Assembly: GCA_028865845.1 (NCBI GenBank)
Contig: JAGWJK010000244.1
Location: 1-6,702 of the forward strand
DNA length: 6,702 bases
DNA from: Rhizobiaceae bacterium
GTDB taxonomy: Bacteria > Pseudomonadota > Alphaproteobacteria > Rhizobiales > Rhizobiaceae
Direction: 5' to 3'
The notes below the pieces were generated by a model, which did no database searches, had not been told where the DNA came from, and was given only the letters and a program-made list of their open reading frames with translations. A program made the translations under genes and the position numbers. This document shows, in pieces, positions 6,176-6,702 of this stretch (its first letter is position 1; each line of letters opens with the position of its first letter).

Positions 6176-6664
6176 TCAGGCGGCCGGCGCGGTGATCGCC
6201 GCCTTCTTGCTGATCACCTGATGGTCGCGGTCGGTGAGGCCGAGCAGGAAGTTGATCTGCGGGCGCGCCTTGACGAGATCGTCGATGGAATATTCGGTCA
6301 GCACGTCGAAGAAAGCGTTCAGCGCCTTGCGCAGCGCCGAGTTCAGACCGCAGCTGTCGACCAGCGGGCATTCAACGGCACCGTCTTCGAAACATTCGGC
6401 CATGGCGAAGCTGTCTTCCGTCACCCGGACGACATCGAACAGGCTGATAGCGGTCGCTGCCTTGGCAAGACGGACGCCACCGTTGCGACCGCGCACGGTC
6501 TCAACGAGGCCGGCCTTGGTCAGCGGCTGCAAAATCTTGAACAAAAACAGCTCGGAAACACCATAGGCTCTGGCGATTTCTGGAATGCGGCTCAAGTGGC
6601 CTTCGTTGGCGGCGCAATACATCAACATGCGCACTGCGTAGTTGGTCTGCTTGGTCAGGCGCAT
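6176..6664 (-). CDS. rirA: Rrf2-family iron-responsive regulator RirA
   Basis: RirA is the global iron-responsive repressor of many rhizobia. It is a cytoplasmic dimer whose Fe-S cluster signals iron sufficiency and allows repression of iron-uptake genes. The 162-residue protein begins MRLTKQTNYAVRMLMYCAAN, the Rrf2 winged-helix N-terminus. The recognition helix and wing region is GVSELFLFKILQPLTKAGLVETVRGRNGGVRL (35-66). The cluster ligands C91, C99 and C105 stand in MAECFEDGAVECPLVDSCGL, with the same spacing as rhizobial RirA and the related IscR and NsrR. The C-terminal half, KALNAFFDVLTEYSIDDLVKARPQINFLLGL, is typical of RirA and argues against IscR or NsrR. C17 is an additional cysteine in the N-terminal helix. 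The start at 6664 has AGGAGA five bases upstream. It is in the same orientation as dpp, 425 bp away. Its own promoter probably lies mostly beyond the right edge. Confidence 0.96.
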   Translation of the reverse strand: MRLTKQTNYAVRMLMYCAANEGHLSRIPEIARAYGVSELFLFKILQPLTKAGLVETVRGRNGGVRLAKAATAISLFDVVRVTEDSFAMAECFEDGAVECPLVDSCGLNSALRKALNAFFDVLTEYSIDDLVKARPQINFLLGLTDRDHQVISKKAAITAPAA

Positions 6665-6669
6665 GCCGT

Positions 6670-6675
6670 TCTCCT
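6670..6675 (-). promoter_or_regulatory. Shine-Dalgarno of rirA
   Basis: AGGAGA on the minus strand lies five bases before the rirA ATG and fixes the start. The remaining bases to the window edge (6676-6702) are too few to show a promoter or an operator. Confidence 0.8.
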
Positions 6676-6702
6676 GGAATCAACGCCACATAGGACGGGG
6701 TC

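Noticed and set aside
6171..6186. Hairpin at the rirA stop (CGGCC/GGCCG) as a terminator
   Set aside because: The stem is only 5 bp, overlaps the stop codon and has no U-run after it on the minus strand.
1..6702. Mobile element, CRISPR array, tRNA or phage gene
   Set aside because: I saw no terminal inverted repeats, transposase motifs, regularly spaced repeats or tRNA-like folds. Every gene belongs to a conserved chromosomal cluster.

Overview
The window looks like a stretch of rhizobial (Rhizobiaceae, alphaproteobacterial) chromosome. The evidence is GC-rich coding sequence with strong third-position GC preference, a RirA-type Rrf2 regulator almost identical to the rhizobial protein, and a complete dppABCDF transporter next to it. 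As I recall, the same rirA-dpp neighbourhood is known in Rhizobium leguminosarum and Sinorhizobium. I cannot fix the genus from this sequence alone. All real genes lie on the minus strand, so transcription runs from the right end (6702) to the left end (1).

Layout in transcription order. rirA (6664-6176) encodes the Fe-S iron-responsive repressor. A 425-bp gap with an AT-rich core (5751-6175) holds the probable dpp promoter, several small dyads and the dppA leader. dppA (5750-4155) encodes the periplasmic binding protein. An 85-nt intercistronic gap follows, occupied by two hairpins, one with a perfect 13-bp stem. Then come dppB (4069-3065) and dppC (3055-2162), the two permeases, and dppD (2162-1146) and dppF (1149-196), the two ATPases. 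The start of a gluconokinase gene (193-1, cut by the window edge) begins 2 bp after the dppF stop. From dppB to gntK the genes are 9 bp apart or less, or overlap, so they form one tightly coupled unit.

How it works together. DppA captures the ligand in the periplasm, DppB and DppC form the inner-membrane channel, and DppD and DppF power import. In E. coli this system takes up dipeptides and can also take up haem and 5-aminolevulinic acid. In R. leguminosarum the dpp genes have been reported to specify 5-aminolevulinate uptake. That makes the position beside the iron regulator RirA suggestive of a haem-precursor and iron link. Both ATPases also carry a C-terminal four-cysteine motif of the type reported to hold a [4Fe-4S] cluster in related peptide transporters.

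Nothing here is a clearly undescribed system. The features most worth a second look are the dppA-dppB hairpin pair, the unexplained dyads upstream of dppA, the four-cysteine motifs next to an Fe-S regulator, and the coupling of a sugar-acid kinase to a peptide transporter operon.
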